Part shown: positions 22,944-30,466 of the stretch, in pieces
Numbering within the stretch: the first letter of the stretch is position 1
Layout: the number at the start of each line of letters is the position of its first letter
NCBI GenBank assembly: GCA_964360145.1
Contig: CAYHWW010000026.1
Location: 1 to 30,546 of the forward strand
DNA: 30,546 nucleotides
DNA from: CAYHWW01 sp964360145
Lineage (GTDB): Bacteria > Bdellovibrionota > UBA1018 > CAYHWW01
Direction of reading: 5' to 3'
Position numbers and translations under genes: made by a program
Notes under the pieces: model-generated
What the model was told of the DNA's origin: nothing
What the model saw: only the letters and a program-made list of their open reading frames with translations
Databases searched by the model: none

Positions 22944-23885
22944 TCACACGTAAGTGAGGAGCTTTTCCCTGCTCTTGTCCTCGCCGCGCACGATGGCCAT
23001 GTAGGCATCATTGATGCGTTTGGTGATGGGGCCGATGCCGTCGGCGTTGCCGATGGTGCGGTTGTCCAGCTCGCGGATGGGGGTCACTTCGGCTGCGGTG
23101 CCGCAGAAGAAGGCCTCGTCGGCGGTGTACACCTCATCCCGGGTAAAGCGCTCTTCGCGCACTTCCAGGCCCTGGGCGTGGGCGATGTCCATGATGGTGT
23201 CGCGGGTGAGGCCCTCAAGCACGCCGGGCAGTGGCGTGGTTTTCAGGACCCCCCGGCGGTACATGAAGATGTTTTCGCCGGTGCCTTCCGCAACGTAGCC
23301 GTCGGTGTCTAAGAGCAAGGCCTCGTCGTAGCCTGATTTTTTGGCTTCCATCTTCGCGAGGATGGAATTGACGTAGTGGCCGATGATCTTGCCTTTGCTC
23401 ATCTGTGAATTGATGTGGGGCCTGGAGAAGCTCGACACTTTGATGCGGGCACCCTTGGCCTTGGCTTCGGCGCCCAGGTAGGCACCCCAAACCCAGGTCA
23501 TGATGGCGACTTCGATGGGGGGCTCAAAGGTGGGGAACACGCCGAGGGGGCCATCGCCAATGAAGACCAGGGGACGGATGTAGCACTCGTCGAGACCGGA
23601 TTGCTTCACGGTTTCAAGGGTCGCCGCCCGCACTTCATCGAAGCTGTAGGGCATCTTGAGGTCCATGATTTTGGCGGACTCAAAGAGCCGGAGGATGTGC
23701 TCGTCGAGCTTGAAGATGGCCCGCCTGCCGTCTTTGGTTTTGTAGGCGCGAATGCCTTCAAAGGCCCCCATGCCGTAGTGGAGGGTGTGGGTGAAGATGC
23801 TGACGTTGGCCTCTTCCGGCTTCATGAATTTGCCGTTCCACCACACGACTTTACCGAGACGACGTTCCGCTTTGAAGTTAGGCAT
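22944..23885 (-). CDS. ilvE: Branched-chain amino acid aminotransferase
   Basis: This 313-residue fold-type IV PLP enzyme moves the amino group between glutamate and leucine, isoleucine or valine in the cytoplasm. It shows WWNGKFMKPEEANVSIFTH, LHYGMGAFEGIRAY at 36-49, CYIRPLVFIGDGPLGV, and GKIIGHYVNSILAKMEA. Lys166 of that last stretch aligns with the PLP lysine. GYDEALLLDTDGYVAEGTGENIF and TPLPGVLEGLTRDTI complete the family signature, as does FFCGTAAEVTPI. Length is normal. It is transcribed in the same direction as ppsR, with a 30-nt gap, so the two could share a transcript. Confidence 0.95.
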   Translation of the reverse strand: MPNFKAERRLGKVVWWNGKFMKPEEANVSIFTHTLHYGMGAFEGIRAYKTKDGRRAIFKLDEHILRLFESAKIMDLKMPYSFDEVRAATLETVKQSGLDECYIRPLVFIGDGPLGVFPTFEPPIEVAIMTWVWGAYLGAEAKAKGARIKVSSFSRPHINSQMSKGKIIGHYVNSILAKMEAKKSGYDEALLLDTDGYVAEGTGENIFMYRRGVLKTTPLPGVLEGLTRDTIMDIAHAQGLEVREERFTRDEVYTADEAFFCGTAAEVTPIRELDNRTIGNADGIGPITKRINDAYMAIVRGEDKSREKLLTYV

Positions 23886-23915
23886 AGCGCATACAACCGC
23901 GTGGCGGCTCGATCG

Positions 23916-24773
23916 TCAAGGCTCGTCAATGGGGCTGGATAGCCCGGCCTGCTTGCGGCGGGCCACCATGACCTTGATGATCTCGGTGGCGGTTTCTTCC
24001 AAGGCTTTGCCTGTGACGTTAAAGACGGGCCAACGCTTGTTTTTGCGGAAGATTTGGTCCGCGTAATCGATCTCATCCAGAATCTGGTCCATGGTGGCGT
24101 AATCGCCCCCTTCGCGGCTGCCAAGGCGCTCCAGCCGCGCTTTGCGGATCTGGTAGAGCTCATCGCTGCTGATGGTGAGCCCGATGATTTTGCGCTGGTC
24201 GGCGTTTTTCAGTTCTTCGGGCACCAGAAAGCCCTTGATGATGGGGATGTTGCAGACTTTCCAACCGAGCTGGCCCAAGTACATGGAGAGCGGCGTCTTC
24301 GAAGAGCGGGAAATGCCCACGATGATGATGTCGGCGGCTTCCAGGTTGCTTAAGTCCCGGCCATCGTCATGGGCAATGGTGTATTCCATGGCCGCGATGC
24401 GGCGAAAATACTTGTCGTTGACCTGGTGAAAGAGGCCGGGAAGCGACTTGGGCTGCATGCCGAAGAAGACCGCCATGGAGCTCAACAGGGGGCCCAGGAG
24501 GTCGATGGCGGGCACTTTTTTCTCTTCGGCCTTTTTCGCGATGAAATCGCGGAGATCCGGGGAGACGATGGTGTGAATGACCATGTCATGGTGGATGGCG
24601 GCTTCGTCAAAAATAGCCTCCACCTGGGCTTTGGTGCGGATGTTTTTGTAGCGGGTGAAGTAGATCTCTTTGTCGGAGAACTGCACCATGGCGGCTTTGG
24701 TGATCTGCGCCGCGGTCTCGCCGGTGCCGTCAGAGAGGATGATGATGCGCAGTTCTTTGTGGTCGAAGTCCAT
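23916..24773 (-). CDS. ppsR: PEP synthase / pyruvate-phosphate dikinase regulatory protein (kinase-pyrophosphorylase)
   Basis: This 285-residue DUF299 protein opens with IIILSDGTGETAAQITKAAM at 10-29, the family's N-terminal signature. Its P-loop-like site is VGISRSSKTPLSMYL at 152-166 with GWKVCNIPI after it. ATMDQILDEIDYADQIF, WPVFNVTGKALEETATEI and RRKQAG close the domain. Family members switch PEP synthase or pyruvate-phosphate dikinase off by ADP-dependent phosphorylation of a threonine and on by phosphate-dependent removal, so they set flux between PEP and pyruvate. The target gene is not in the window, so which of the two enzymes is controlled is open. The upstream gap is shared with the vapBC promoter and contains repeated GC-rich arms. 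Confidence 0.93.
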   Translation of the reverse strand: MDFDHKELRIIILSDGTGETAAQITKAAMVQFSDKEIYFTRYKNIRTKAQVEAIFDEAAIHHDMVIHTIVSPDLRDFIAKKAEEKKVPAIDLLGPLLSSMAVFFGMQPKSLPGLFHQVNDKYFRRIAAMEYTIAHDDGRDLSNLEAADIIIVGISRSSKTPLSMYLGQLGWKVCNIPIIKGFLVPEELKNADQRKIIGLTISSDELYQIRKARLERLGSREGGDYATMDQILDEIDYADQIFRKNKRWPVFNVTGKALEETATEIIKVMVARRKQAGLSSPIDEP

Positions 24774-24809
24774 GCCAGGTCCAGGCTAGCGCGAGTTAGG
24801 GGTCCCGCC

Positions 24810-24851
24810 AAGTTCCGCCTTGGGGCTTTAAAGTTCCGCTAGGCGGAACTT
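24810..24851. repeat. Repeated and inverted AAGTTCCGC arms between ppsR and vapBC
   Basis: AAGTTCCGC occurs at 24810-24818 and 24831-24839, and its exact reverse complement GCGGAACTT at 24843-24851. The second and third form a 9-bp stem with a 3-nt loop. The first (24810-24819) could instead pair over 10 bp with 24842-24851. The two pairings exclude each other. The element lies upstream of the vapBC -35 and would lie in the 5' leader of ppsR if that leader is long. Confidence 0.6.
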
Positions 24852-24878
24852 CGGGGGGCCATCAGAGTAAGTAAAATA

Positions 24879-24907
24879 TTGAAATCGGCTTACTAATTAT
24901 GTATAAT
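24879..24907 (+). promoter_or_regulatory. Promoter of the vapBC operon
   Basis: TTGAAA (24879-24884), a 17-nt spacer and a perfect TATAAT (24902-24907) make a strong sigma70-type promoter. The expected transcription start is about 24914, directly at the antitoxin's first ATG (24915), so the message would be leaderless. AGTAAG (24866-24871) and CTTACT (24889-24894), an inverted pair around the -35, could be the site of autorepression. Confidence 0.7.
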
Positions 24908-24914
24908 ACCTACC

Positions 24915-25130
24915 ATGACCTACGCCTCCATGAGCTCCAAATACCAGATCGTGATCCCCAAGGAAGTGCGGGACCGGTTGCCCATGCGCCCAGGCCAGAA
25001 GTTCCTGGTCATGGAAAAAGACGGCGTCATCCACCTCATCCCGGACATGCCACTCAGCAAGCTCAAGGGTGTCCTGAAAGACAAGAACCTCGATGCGTCG
25101 GAGATCCGCGACAAGTCGGACAAGCCGTGA
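24915..25130 (+). CDS. vapB: AbrB/MazE-type antitoxin (VapB)
   Basis: This 71-residue protein has a SpoVT-AbrB swapped-hairpin domain: SSKYQIVIPKEVRDRLPMRPGQKFLV at about 7-32, then MEKDGVIHLIP. The charged C-terminal tail (about 45-71) would wrap the toxin. The pair partner is the PIN-domain gene that overlaps its 3' end by 38 nt. Such antitoxins bind their own promoter and are degraded under stress. ATG 24915 has no ribosome binding site and coincides with the predicted transcription start. ATG 24930 would give a start at MSSKYQ, typical for the family, and is the alternative. Confidence 0.88.
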   Translation: MTYASMSSKYQIVIPKEVRDRLPMRPGQKFLVMEKDGVIHLIPDMPLSKLKGVLKDKNLDASEIRDKSDKP

Positions 25131-25506
25131 GCCTGTCCTCATAGATTCATCTGCTTGGATTGAGTTTTTTCAGGGAGGGGATGCTTCATCCTCCCTCGAT
25201 GTGTATGTGGCCCATCCCAACCGCATCATCGTGCCCGCACTCGTGTTGTACGAGGTTTACAGATTTTTGCTGAAGTCAGGAGAGGAGGCGCAGGCCATAC
25301 TGCTCCTCGCCCACTTGAAAAGGGGCGATGTGAGAGCTGTTGATGAGGAGATCGCTCAACTCGCTGCCGAGTTGAGCTTGAAACATAGACTTGGCACGGC
25401 GGATTCCGTGATTCTCGCGACGGCCCGGATCTGTGCTGCCAAACTCGTCACTCTTGATAATGATTTCCGGGGCATTCAGGGGTGTGAGGTCTTGAGCGGA
25501 CCCTAA
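25093..25506 (+). CDS. vapC: PIN-domain ribonuclease toxin (VapC)
   Basis: The product is 137 residues from ATG 25093. The PIN domain has its acidic metal-binding residues in place: LIDSSAWIEFF (Asp18), VLYEVYRFLL (Glu54), GTADSVILATA (Asp104) and VTLDNDF (Asp122/Asp124). VapC toxins cut RNA, often tRNA, when freed from VapB. The domain really begins at VLIDSS. No ATG, GTG or TTG lies between the antitoxin stop and that point in this frame, so the only standard start is inside the antitoxin gene. That adds about 14 Arg/Ser-rich residues at the N-terminus. This means a 38-nt overlap, or a rare start codon (the GTC or ATA codons of VLI). The ends converge on miaA, 9 nt away. Confidence 0.87.
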   Translation: MRRRSATSRTSREPVLIDSSAWIEFFQGGDASSSLDVYVAHPNRIIVPALVLYEVYRFLLKSGEEAQAILLLAHLKRGDVRAVDEEIAQLAAELSLKHRLGTADSVILATARICAAKLVTLDNDFRGIQGCEVLSGP

Positions 25507-25515
25507 GGACAAGTC

Positions 25516-26451
25516 CTAAGGGCCCTTCAGTGCTCCGCGCAACCCGCGTAAGAGCTCTTCTTCCTGCTGAGGCAGATCGAACCATTGAATGCCGGGGAAT
25601 GTTTTGAAGAACGTGCGCTGTTTTTTTGACAGCTGTCGGGTGGAGATGACGACGCGCTCTCGACATTCGGCGAGGGTCATCTTCTCGGCGAAGTGATCGA
25701 GCACTTCGCTGTAACCCACGGAGCGCAGGGGCTTGGGGGCCTCGGGGTAGCGCTTCAGAAGCTCCTTCACTTCATTGACCAGGCCCCGGGAGAACATCTG
25801 GTTGGCGCGGGCGATGATGCGATGCTCGAGGTCCCGGCTGCCGCGGCGGATGCCGAACACGGGGCAGGGGTAGGGCAGAGGGTCGCGGAGCTCCCGCTTT
25901 TCAAGACGCGCCGTCACGGGTTCGCCAGTGGCTTCGATGATTTCGAGGGCGCGCACCACCCGGTACAGGTCTTGGGGGGCGATCTTCGCGGCATATTCGG
26001 GGTCCACGGTGGCCAGCCTGCGATAGAGGGTCTGCGCCTTGTATTCCGCGGGGTGGCCCTCGAACTCCGCTTCAAGCTTGGCGCGAAACTCGGGCTGGGT
26101 GGGGGGTGCATCCCATACGCCAAAGAGCAGCGCTTTCAGATAGAAGCCCGTGCCACCCACGATGAGGGCGGGGGTTTTCTTTGCTTGGAGATCGTCCAGC
26201 ACCGCTCGCATGTCCTTGACGTAGTTGCCCGCGGTGTAGGGCTGGTCCGGCGCCACCAGGTCCATGCCGTGGTGGGGCACGCCGTGCCGTTCTTCTTTGC
26301 TGGGCTTGGCTGTGCCGATGTTGAGCTCTTTATAAACCAAGAGCGAATCGCAGCTCAGGATGTGGGCGCCAGCCTCTTGAGCCACCCGGATGGCAATGTC
26401 GGTTTTGCCCGAAGCCGTGGTGCCGACAAGGGCGGCAACGCCTGCGCTCAT
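25516..26451 (-). CDS. miaA: tRNA dimethylallyltransferase
   Basis: This 311-residue enzyme adds the dimethylallyl group from DMAPP to N6 of A37 in tRNAs that read UNN codons. The P-loop GTTASGKT is at 10-17, followed by the DMAPP-site block CDSLLVYKELNIGTAKPS, then ERHGVPHHGMDL, ALIVGGTGFYLKALLFG, DLYRVVRALEIIEATG, RSVGYSEVLDHF, and RQLSKKQRTFFK near the C-terminus. The common QVY in the first block reads LVY, a minor change. Its start ATG overlaps the mutL stop (ATGA). The mutL-miaA order and coupling are the common proteobacterial arrangement. Identity is certain; residue numbering is approximate. Confidence 0.96.
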   Translation of the reverse strand: MSAGVAALVGTTASGKTDIAIRVAQEAGAHILSCDSLLVYKELNIGTAKPSKEERHGVPHHGMDLVAPDQPYTAGNYVKDMRAVLDDLQAKKTPALIVGGTGFYLKALLFGVWDAPPTQPEFRAKLEAEFEGHPAEYKAQTLYRRLATVDPEYAAKIAPQDLYRVVRALEIIEATGEPVTARLEKRELRDPLPYPCPVFGIRRGSRDLEHRIIARANQMFSRGLVNEVKELLKRYPEAPKPLRSVGYSEVLDHFAEKMTLAECRERVVISTRQLSKKQRTFFKTFPGIQWFDLPQQEEELLRGLRGALKGP

Positions 26452-28301
26452 CCACTTCTCCCGAAGAGACCTTCGATTTGGGAAAAATTCAGGCGGATGC
26501 TGGCAGGCCGCCCGTGGGGGCAGTTGAGGGACGAGGGCGTGGCTTCCATCTCCGCCACCAGCGCTTCCGCCTCGGCAACCGAGAGCGGTTGGCCCGCCCG
26601 GATGCTGCTGTGGCAGGCGGCGGTGTTGATGAGGCGTTCGAGCCGTGGCGACAACCGTGTGGGGTCCCCATGGGCTGCTTCGCCATCATGTTCCCGCAGG
26701 TGGGTGAGTAGCGCTTGAAATGTTTCTCCCACGCGGCTTTCATCAAGCCCGGCGGGGCGGCTGCGGATGATGAGGTGCTGGCCGCCGAAGGCTTCCACTT
26801 CGAAACCAAAACGGGCCAGCTCTTTGTCGCAGTCGAGGGCCAGCGCGATGTCTTCCGCCGACATTTTCACGGTGGCGCCGATCAAGAGGGGCTGGGGCGC
26901 CATGCCGTCGGTGAGGAGTTGGGTTTTCAGTTTCTCGTAGTTGATGCGCTCATGGGCGGCGTGCTGGTCGATGAGCACGAGGCCGTCGCCGTCTTGGAAG
27001 AGGAGGTAGGTGTTCTTCACCTGGCCTACGTAGTGCAACGCAGAGAAGCGGCTGTGGGCCCGGGGCGCCGCCAATGTGACCGCGGTGGGGGCGGTGGTGG
27101 CGGGATCTAAGGCAGGGCCTGCCCCGGCTTGAAACAGCGGCTCCGCCACGGGTTTGCTGCGAAACACCGTGCGATGTTCCGTGAGCAGCGCGGGCTGCAT
27201 TTCCACGGCGGGGCGCGGTAGTGGCGTCGACGCCGTGGACGGCAGGTTTTCGCCGAGGCCGCGGGCTTCGTAAGCCACCCGTGCGTGGGCCCGGGCCACG
27301 GGGGCCAGCGCAACGCCGATGACTTGGAACACATCGCGGGGTTTGTGGAATCGCACTTCAGTTTTGGTGGGATGGACGTTGGCGTCCACGTCTTCCGTGG
27401 GCACTCGCACTTCGAGGAAGGCCCGGGGGTATTCCCCCTCCATCATGACGGGACGAAGGGCGACCATGACGGCTTGCTGCAGTAATTTGTCCTTCACCAT
27501 GCGGCCGTTGACGGCGAGGTAGATGTCTTTGGAGTTAGAGGCGCGGCCATCCTGATCCACGTAGCCCCGCACCTGAATACCATCGTGGTCCGCGGCCACC
27601 GCCTCCAGCGATTCGGGGGGCACATCCAGTATGGCTGCCACCCGCTCATCGAGGAGGTCCGTGGCGGGGAGCTGCAACGTGCGTCGGCCCTCTGACACCA
27701 TGGTGAAGGCCACCTGGGGGCGGCTCACCGCGAGGCGCAGGAGCAAGTCGCGAACCGCGGCAGCTTCAGAGGACTTGGCCTTCAAGAACTTCAGTCGCGC
27801 CGGCACATTGAAAAACAAATGTTCCGCCGAGGTGCGGGTGCCGCTGGGGTAGGGGACCTGCGCATTGGCGGCAAGGACCCGATTCAGTGAGGGTTTGCCG
27901 CCTTCCACGACTACGTTGCGGCCTGGCTCCCCTTTGCGGCGGGTCTCCATGGTGAAGAGGCTGATGGCGGCAATGCTGGGCAGGGCCTCCCCGCGAAAAC
28001 CCAAGGTGTGGAGGCGCCACAAATCATCGGCTTCACTGATTTTGCTGGTGCCGTGGCGTTCAAGGGCCGCCAACACGTCGCTCTCTGCGATGCCATGGCC
28101 GTCATCGATGACGGAAACCCGGCGCAGTCCGCCGCTCTCCAGCTCCACGGTGATGTTGCGAGCGCCCGCGTCGATGGCGTTTTCCACCAGTTCTTTCACC
28201 ACGGAAAAGGGGCGCTCAATGACCTCGCCAGCGGCGATTTTCTCCGCCACATCGGGGGGCAGCACGCGTACGGGGCGATGGGAACTGACCTGGGCATTCA
28301 T
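26448..28301 (-). CDS. mutL: DNA mismatch repair protein MutL (endonuclease type)
   Basis: This 617-residue protein has an N-terminal GHKL ATPase: VVKELVENAIDAGA at 34-47, IDDGHGI at 65-71 and TLGFRGEALPSI at 99-110. A variable Pro/Ala-rich linker spans about 340-420. The C-terminal dimerisation domain holds DQHAAHERINYE at about 445-456. This is the DQHAx2Ex4E metal-binding motif of nicking MutL proteins, and ACHSSIR and CPHGRP near the end complete the nuclease site. It therefore should cut DNA itself, as in bacteria without MutH. ATG 28301 is preferred because RVLPPDVAEKIAAGEVI then begins near residue 12; a GTG at 28328 is possible. Its stop overlaps miaA. Confidence 0.95.
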   Translation of the reverse strand: MNAQVSSHRPVRVLPPDVAEKIAAGEVIERPFSVVKELVENAIDAGARNITVELESGGLRRVSVIDDGHGIAESDVLAALERHGTSKISEADDLWRLHTLGFRGEALPSIAAISLFTMETRRKGEPGRNVVVEGGKPSLNRVLAANAQVPYPSGTRTSAEHLFFNVPARLKFLKAKSSEAAAVRDLLLRLAVSRPQVAFTMVSEGRRTLQLPATDLLDERVAAILDVPPESLEAVAADHDGIQVRGYVDQDGRASNSKDIYLAVNGRMVKDKLLQQAVMVALRPVMMEGEYPRAFLEVRVPTEDVDANVHPTKTEVRFHKPRDVFQVIGVALAPVARAHARVAYEARGLGENLPSTASTPLPRPAVEMQPALLTEHRTVFRSKPVAEPLFQAGAGPALDPATTAPTAVTLAAPRAHSRFSALHYVGQVKNTYLLFQDGDGLVLIDQHAAHERINYEKLKTQLLTDGMAPQPLLIGATVKMSAEDIALALDCDKELARFGFEVEAFGGQHLIIRSRPAGLDESRVGETFQALLTHLREHDGEAAHGDPTRLSPRLERLINTAACHSSIRAGQPLSVAEAEALVAEMEATPSSLNCPHGRPASIRLNFSQIEGLFGRSG

Positions 28302-28353
28302 AGGGCCCAGGAATGTCAGAGCCCGCACGGATTGTAAACCGTCCTCAGGAGGG

Positions 28354-28749
28354 CTAGGCCGCCATCTTCAGCATTTTGCCAGCGACGGCATGATAAAACT
28401 GAATGAGTTCGTCTTTTGCCTTCGCATCTTCGGCTTTGAAGGTGACGCCAATGCGGTAGTCATAGTTCTCTATGTGAATCATGCGGGAAATCTGGGTCAT
28501 GCGATGGCAGTGGTTCACCACGCCTTTGAGATAAAGGGGTCTTTCGCATTGAATGACCACGGAGACCGGTTCCCCAACGGCAAGACCGTCACTGCTGAAG
28601 AGGTAGGCGCTTTCGGGATTCAACTCAAAGAGTAATAGTCTGGCTTTCGAGACGAGATCATAGCCATCAGGTTTGATTTCCGCCCGCAGGCGTTTCATGG
28701 GCACATAAAAGGCACGCGCACGCTTTTTTTTCTCAGCACTGGTCATCAT
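28354..28749 (-). CDS. PilZ-like domain protein
   Basis: This 131-residue cytoplasmic protein follows a PilZ-type beta-barrel pattern: MKRLRAEIKPDG at the start, AYLFSSDGLAVGEPVSVVIQ in the middle, then LKGVVNHCHRM and YRIGVTFKAED near the end. The canonical c-di-GMP motifs RxxxR and (D/N)xSxxG are not clearly present (the second region reads AYLFSSDGL), so it may not bind c-di-GMP itself. The assignment rests on overall pattern and is tentative. ATG 28749 is chosen; GTG 28761 is four codons upstream. The leader shows two hairpins described separately. It ends 52 nt upstream of mutL and could be read into that operon. Confidence 0.6.
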   Translation of the reverse strand: MMTSAEKKKRARAFYVPMKRLRAEIKPDGYDLVSKARLLLFELNPESAYLFSSDGLAVGEPVSVVIQCERPLYLKGVVNHCHRMTQISRMIHIENYDYRIGVTFKAEDAKAKDELIQFYHAVAGKMLKMAA

Positions 28750-28753
28750 AAGC

Positions 28754-28843
28754 ACCCCCACGGTTCTATCGACGCGGGGGGTCTAGAACTGATGCGGCAA
28801 GTTTTACCTAGAAAGAAAAGAGGGGCCATCGGTGCTCCCCTCT
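28754..28843 (-). promoter_or_regulatory. Structured leader of the PilZ-like gene: terminator-like hairpin plus SD-masking hairpin
   Basis: On the minus strand AGAGGGG (28843-28837) pairs with CCCCTCT (28825-28819) around an 11-nt loop, followed at once by TTTCTTTC, the look of an intrinsic terminator. Further down, ACCCCC (28782-28777) pairs with GGGGGT (28759-28754). The G-run is the only Shine-Dalgarno-like sequence for the ATG at 28749. No gene on this strand lies upstream to be terminated, so attenuation of the gene's own leader is the likeliest use. No known riboswitch was recognised. Confidence 0.4.
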
Positions 28844-28889
28844 CATTCCAGCGGTTGGAACAGCAGTGCGGACTTGTTAGTGTGGACTC

Positions 28890-30431
28890 ATGCCCATACT
28901 GTTGTCAGTGATTTTACTTTGCTTCGCGTCATCCTCTTTCGCCGCGGAAAAAACACCGAAGCCCGACCACCTCATCATCATGATCTTCGATGCCATGCGC
29001 CCTGATTTCGTGGATCGCTTCGGCATGAAGAACTTCAAGCGTCTCCAACAGATGAGTCGCAACTATCCTCAGGCTTACGTGGGGCATCTCTTCAGTGAGA
29101 CCGTGGTGGCCCACGCCGTGATCCCCACGGGGCTACCGCCGCGGCTCTTGCCTTGGGACGATGATCTCTTCTGGGACAAGGATGGCCGTCTGGGCAAGGG
29201 CGATGCGTTTTACCTCACCGGTAACCTCAGCATTGAGCAGCACAAGCAGCTTCTTGGTGACTTACCCTCCCACGTGTTTCTTCAGTCGAAGCTGAAGAAC
29301 CGCTTCGGAGGCAAAGTCTTTGCCGTGGGGGCCAAGGCCTACGCCGCATCCATTTTCGGCGGGCCCCATGCCGATGGCATCGTGACTTTCAAAAAAGAAG
29401 CGGGCAAGTGCCTCCCCGCGGGTCGTGCGGTGCCTGATTACGTGAGCGGCGATGATCGCTTCACCGTGGACTGCAGTGATCGCCAGGGCACGGAGATGAG
29501 CTTTTATCCGCTGGATGGCGCCCGCCATGTGCCCGGCAAAGACCCCAAGCACCTGGGCGGCGACACTTGGGTGGCTGACGTGGCGATGAAACTCATGGAG
29601 AAGGAGCAGTGGAGCGCGCTTCTGCTCACATTTTCCGGCATCGACAAGATGGCCCACATGTTGGGTGAGCAGGATGGCCCCAGGCCCCACGACTTCAAGA
29701 GCGAGGTCAGCTTCGAGAACATCGTGAAGAATGCCGATGTTCAGCTGGGGCGTCTGCTCGATGCCCTGGAAAAGCGTGGCGAGCTGTCCCGCACCCTCAT
29801 CGTGGTTACCGCGGACCATGGCGGCCAGGCTAACCGCTATTTCTTCGGAGGCCGGGGCAAGGGCCACAGCGGCGTCATCGTAGGCGATGAGGCCACCTCG
29901 GAAGATAAAGTGCCCGGCATCGAGCAGCTGCGCCGCAATGCCAAGGTGCGGGCGAGCTACTATGACTCCGCGCTGCGGGTTTGGCTCGAAGACCAAGTCC
30001 CGGCCAACCGCGCCAAGGCGGTGGCATCCCTTGAGCAAATGTCCGGCGTGGTGGCCGTGTATGGAAAGATGAAAAAAGAACCCGTGGAGCAACTGGAGAA
30101 TGCGGAGCCGGAAGCAGCCCCAGCGGACTACGGTTATAAGCTCGAAGCTTCGTCACGGCTGGAGTCCCAGCCCAGGCGCTTCAAGGATTGGATGAAACAG
30201 AATGCCGAGGGGTTGCTGGACAGCATGGCCAGCGAGCGCTCACCGGATCTGGTTGGATTTCTCGAAGACGACGTGGGCTATGGGCTTCTCGGGGACCATG
30301 GCGGTGCCCAGGAGAAAGTGCAGCGCGTGCCCCTGTCCGTGTATGTGCCAGGCAAGCGCGGCGCCGTCTTGGGCGAGCGCGTGCGGCATCGCGATATCAA
30401 GGGCTTGATCGAAAAAGAAATGGGGCTGTAG
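28890..30431 (+). CDS. Exported alkaline-phosphatase-superfamily enzyme (type I phosphodiesterase / nucleotide pyrophosphatase-like)
   Basis: This 513-residue protein has a signal peptide (LLSVILLCFASSSFA, cleavage near 18). Metal and nucleophile positions of the superfamily are visible. MIFDAMRPDF holds Asp34. FSETVVAHAVIPTG carries Thr71, which matches the nucleophile spacing T-x-x-x-H. FSGIDKMAHMLG supplies an Asp/His pair, TADHGGQ the next Asp-His, and GHSGVIV or LLGDHGG the last His. It should hydrolyse a phosphate mono- or diester in the periplasm with two metal ions; the substrate is unknown. The C-terminal third (about 390-513) is charged and includes a second GDHGG. The gene is monocistronic and divergent from the PilZ-like gene. 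Its TAG stop is the start of the second copy of the 39-nt repeat. Confidence 0.88.
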   Translation: MPILLSVILLCFASSSFAAEKTPKPDHLIIMIFDAMRPDFVDRFGMKNFKRLQQMSRNYPQAYVGHLFSETVVAHAVIPTGLPPRLLPWDDDLFWDKDGRLGKGDAFYLTGNLSIEQHKQLLGDLPSHVFLQSKLKNRFGGKVFAVGAKAYAASIFGGPHADGIVTFKKEAGKCLPAGRAVPDYVSGDDRFTVDCSDRQGTEMSFYPLDGARHVPGKDPKHLGGDTWVADVAMKLMEKEQWSALLLTFSGIDKMAHMLGEQDGPRPHDFKSEVSFENIVKNADVQLGRLLDALEKRGELSRTLIVVTADHGGQANRYFFGGRGKGHSGVIVGDEATSEDKVPGIEQLRRNAKVRASYYDSALRVWLEDQVPANRAKAVASLEQMSGVVAVYGKMKKEPVEQLENAEPEAAPADYGYKLEASSRLESQPRRFKDWMKQNAEGLLDSMASERSPDLVGFLEDDVGYGLLGDHGGAQEKVQRVPLSVYVPGKRGAVLGERVRHRDIKGLIEKEMGL

Positions 30432-30466
30432 GCTCGGTCTTTTGCCGCCTGGCTTCGTTGTCGTCG
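30428..30466 (+). repeat. 39-nt dispersed repeat, copy 2, starting at the phosphatase stop codon
   Basis: This copy is identical to 11552-11590, again including the TAG stop (30429-30431) of the gene ahead. The 3' half of the hairpin seen with copy 1 is missing here. Instead GCCCGC and GCGGGC a few bases on form a different small stem. The remaining DNA to the window end (to 30546) shows no gene I can support. Confidence 0.85.

Noticed and set aside
25693..26718. A 341-codon open frame on the plus strand
   Set aside because: It lies opposite miaA and the end of mutL, both certain genes. Its translation is low-complexity (Gly/Ala/His-rich) as expected for the antisense of GC-rich coding DNA.
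29262..30092. A 276-codon minus-strand frame rich in His and Gly
   Set aside because: Antisense to the phosphatase gene, with no homology that I recognise.
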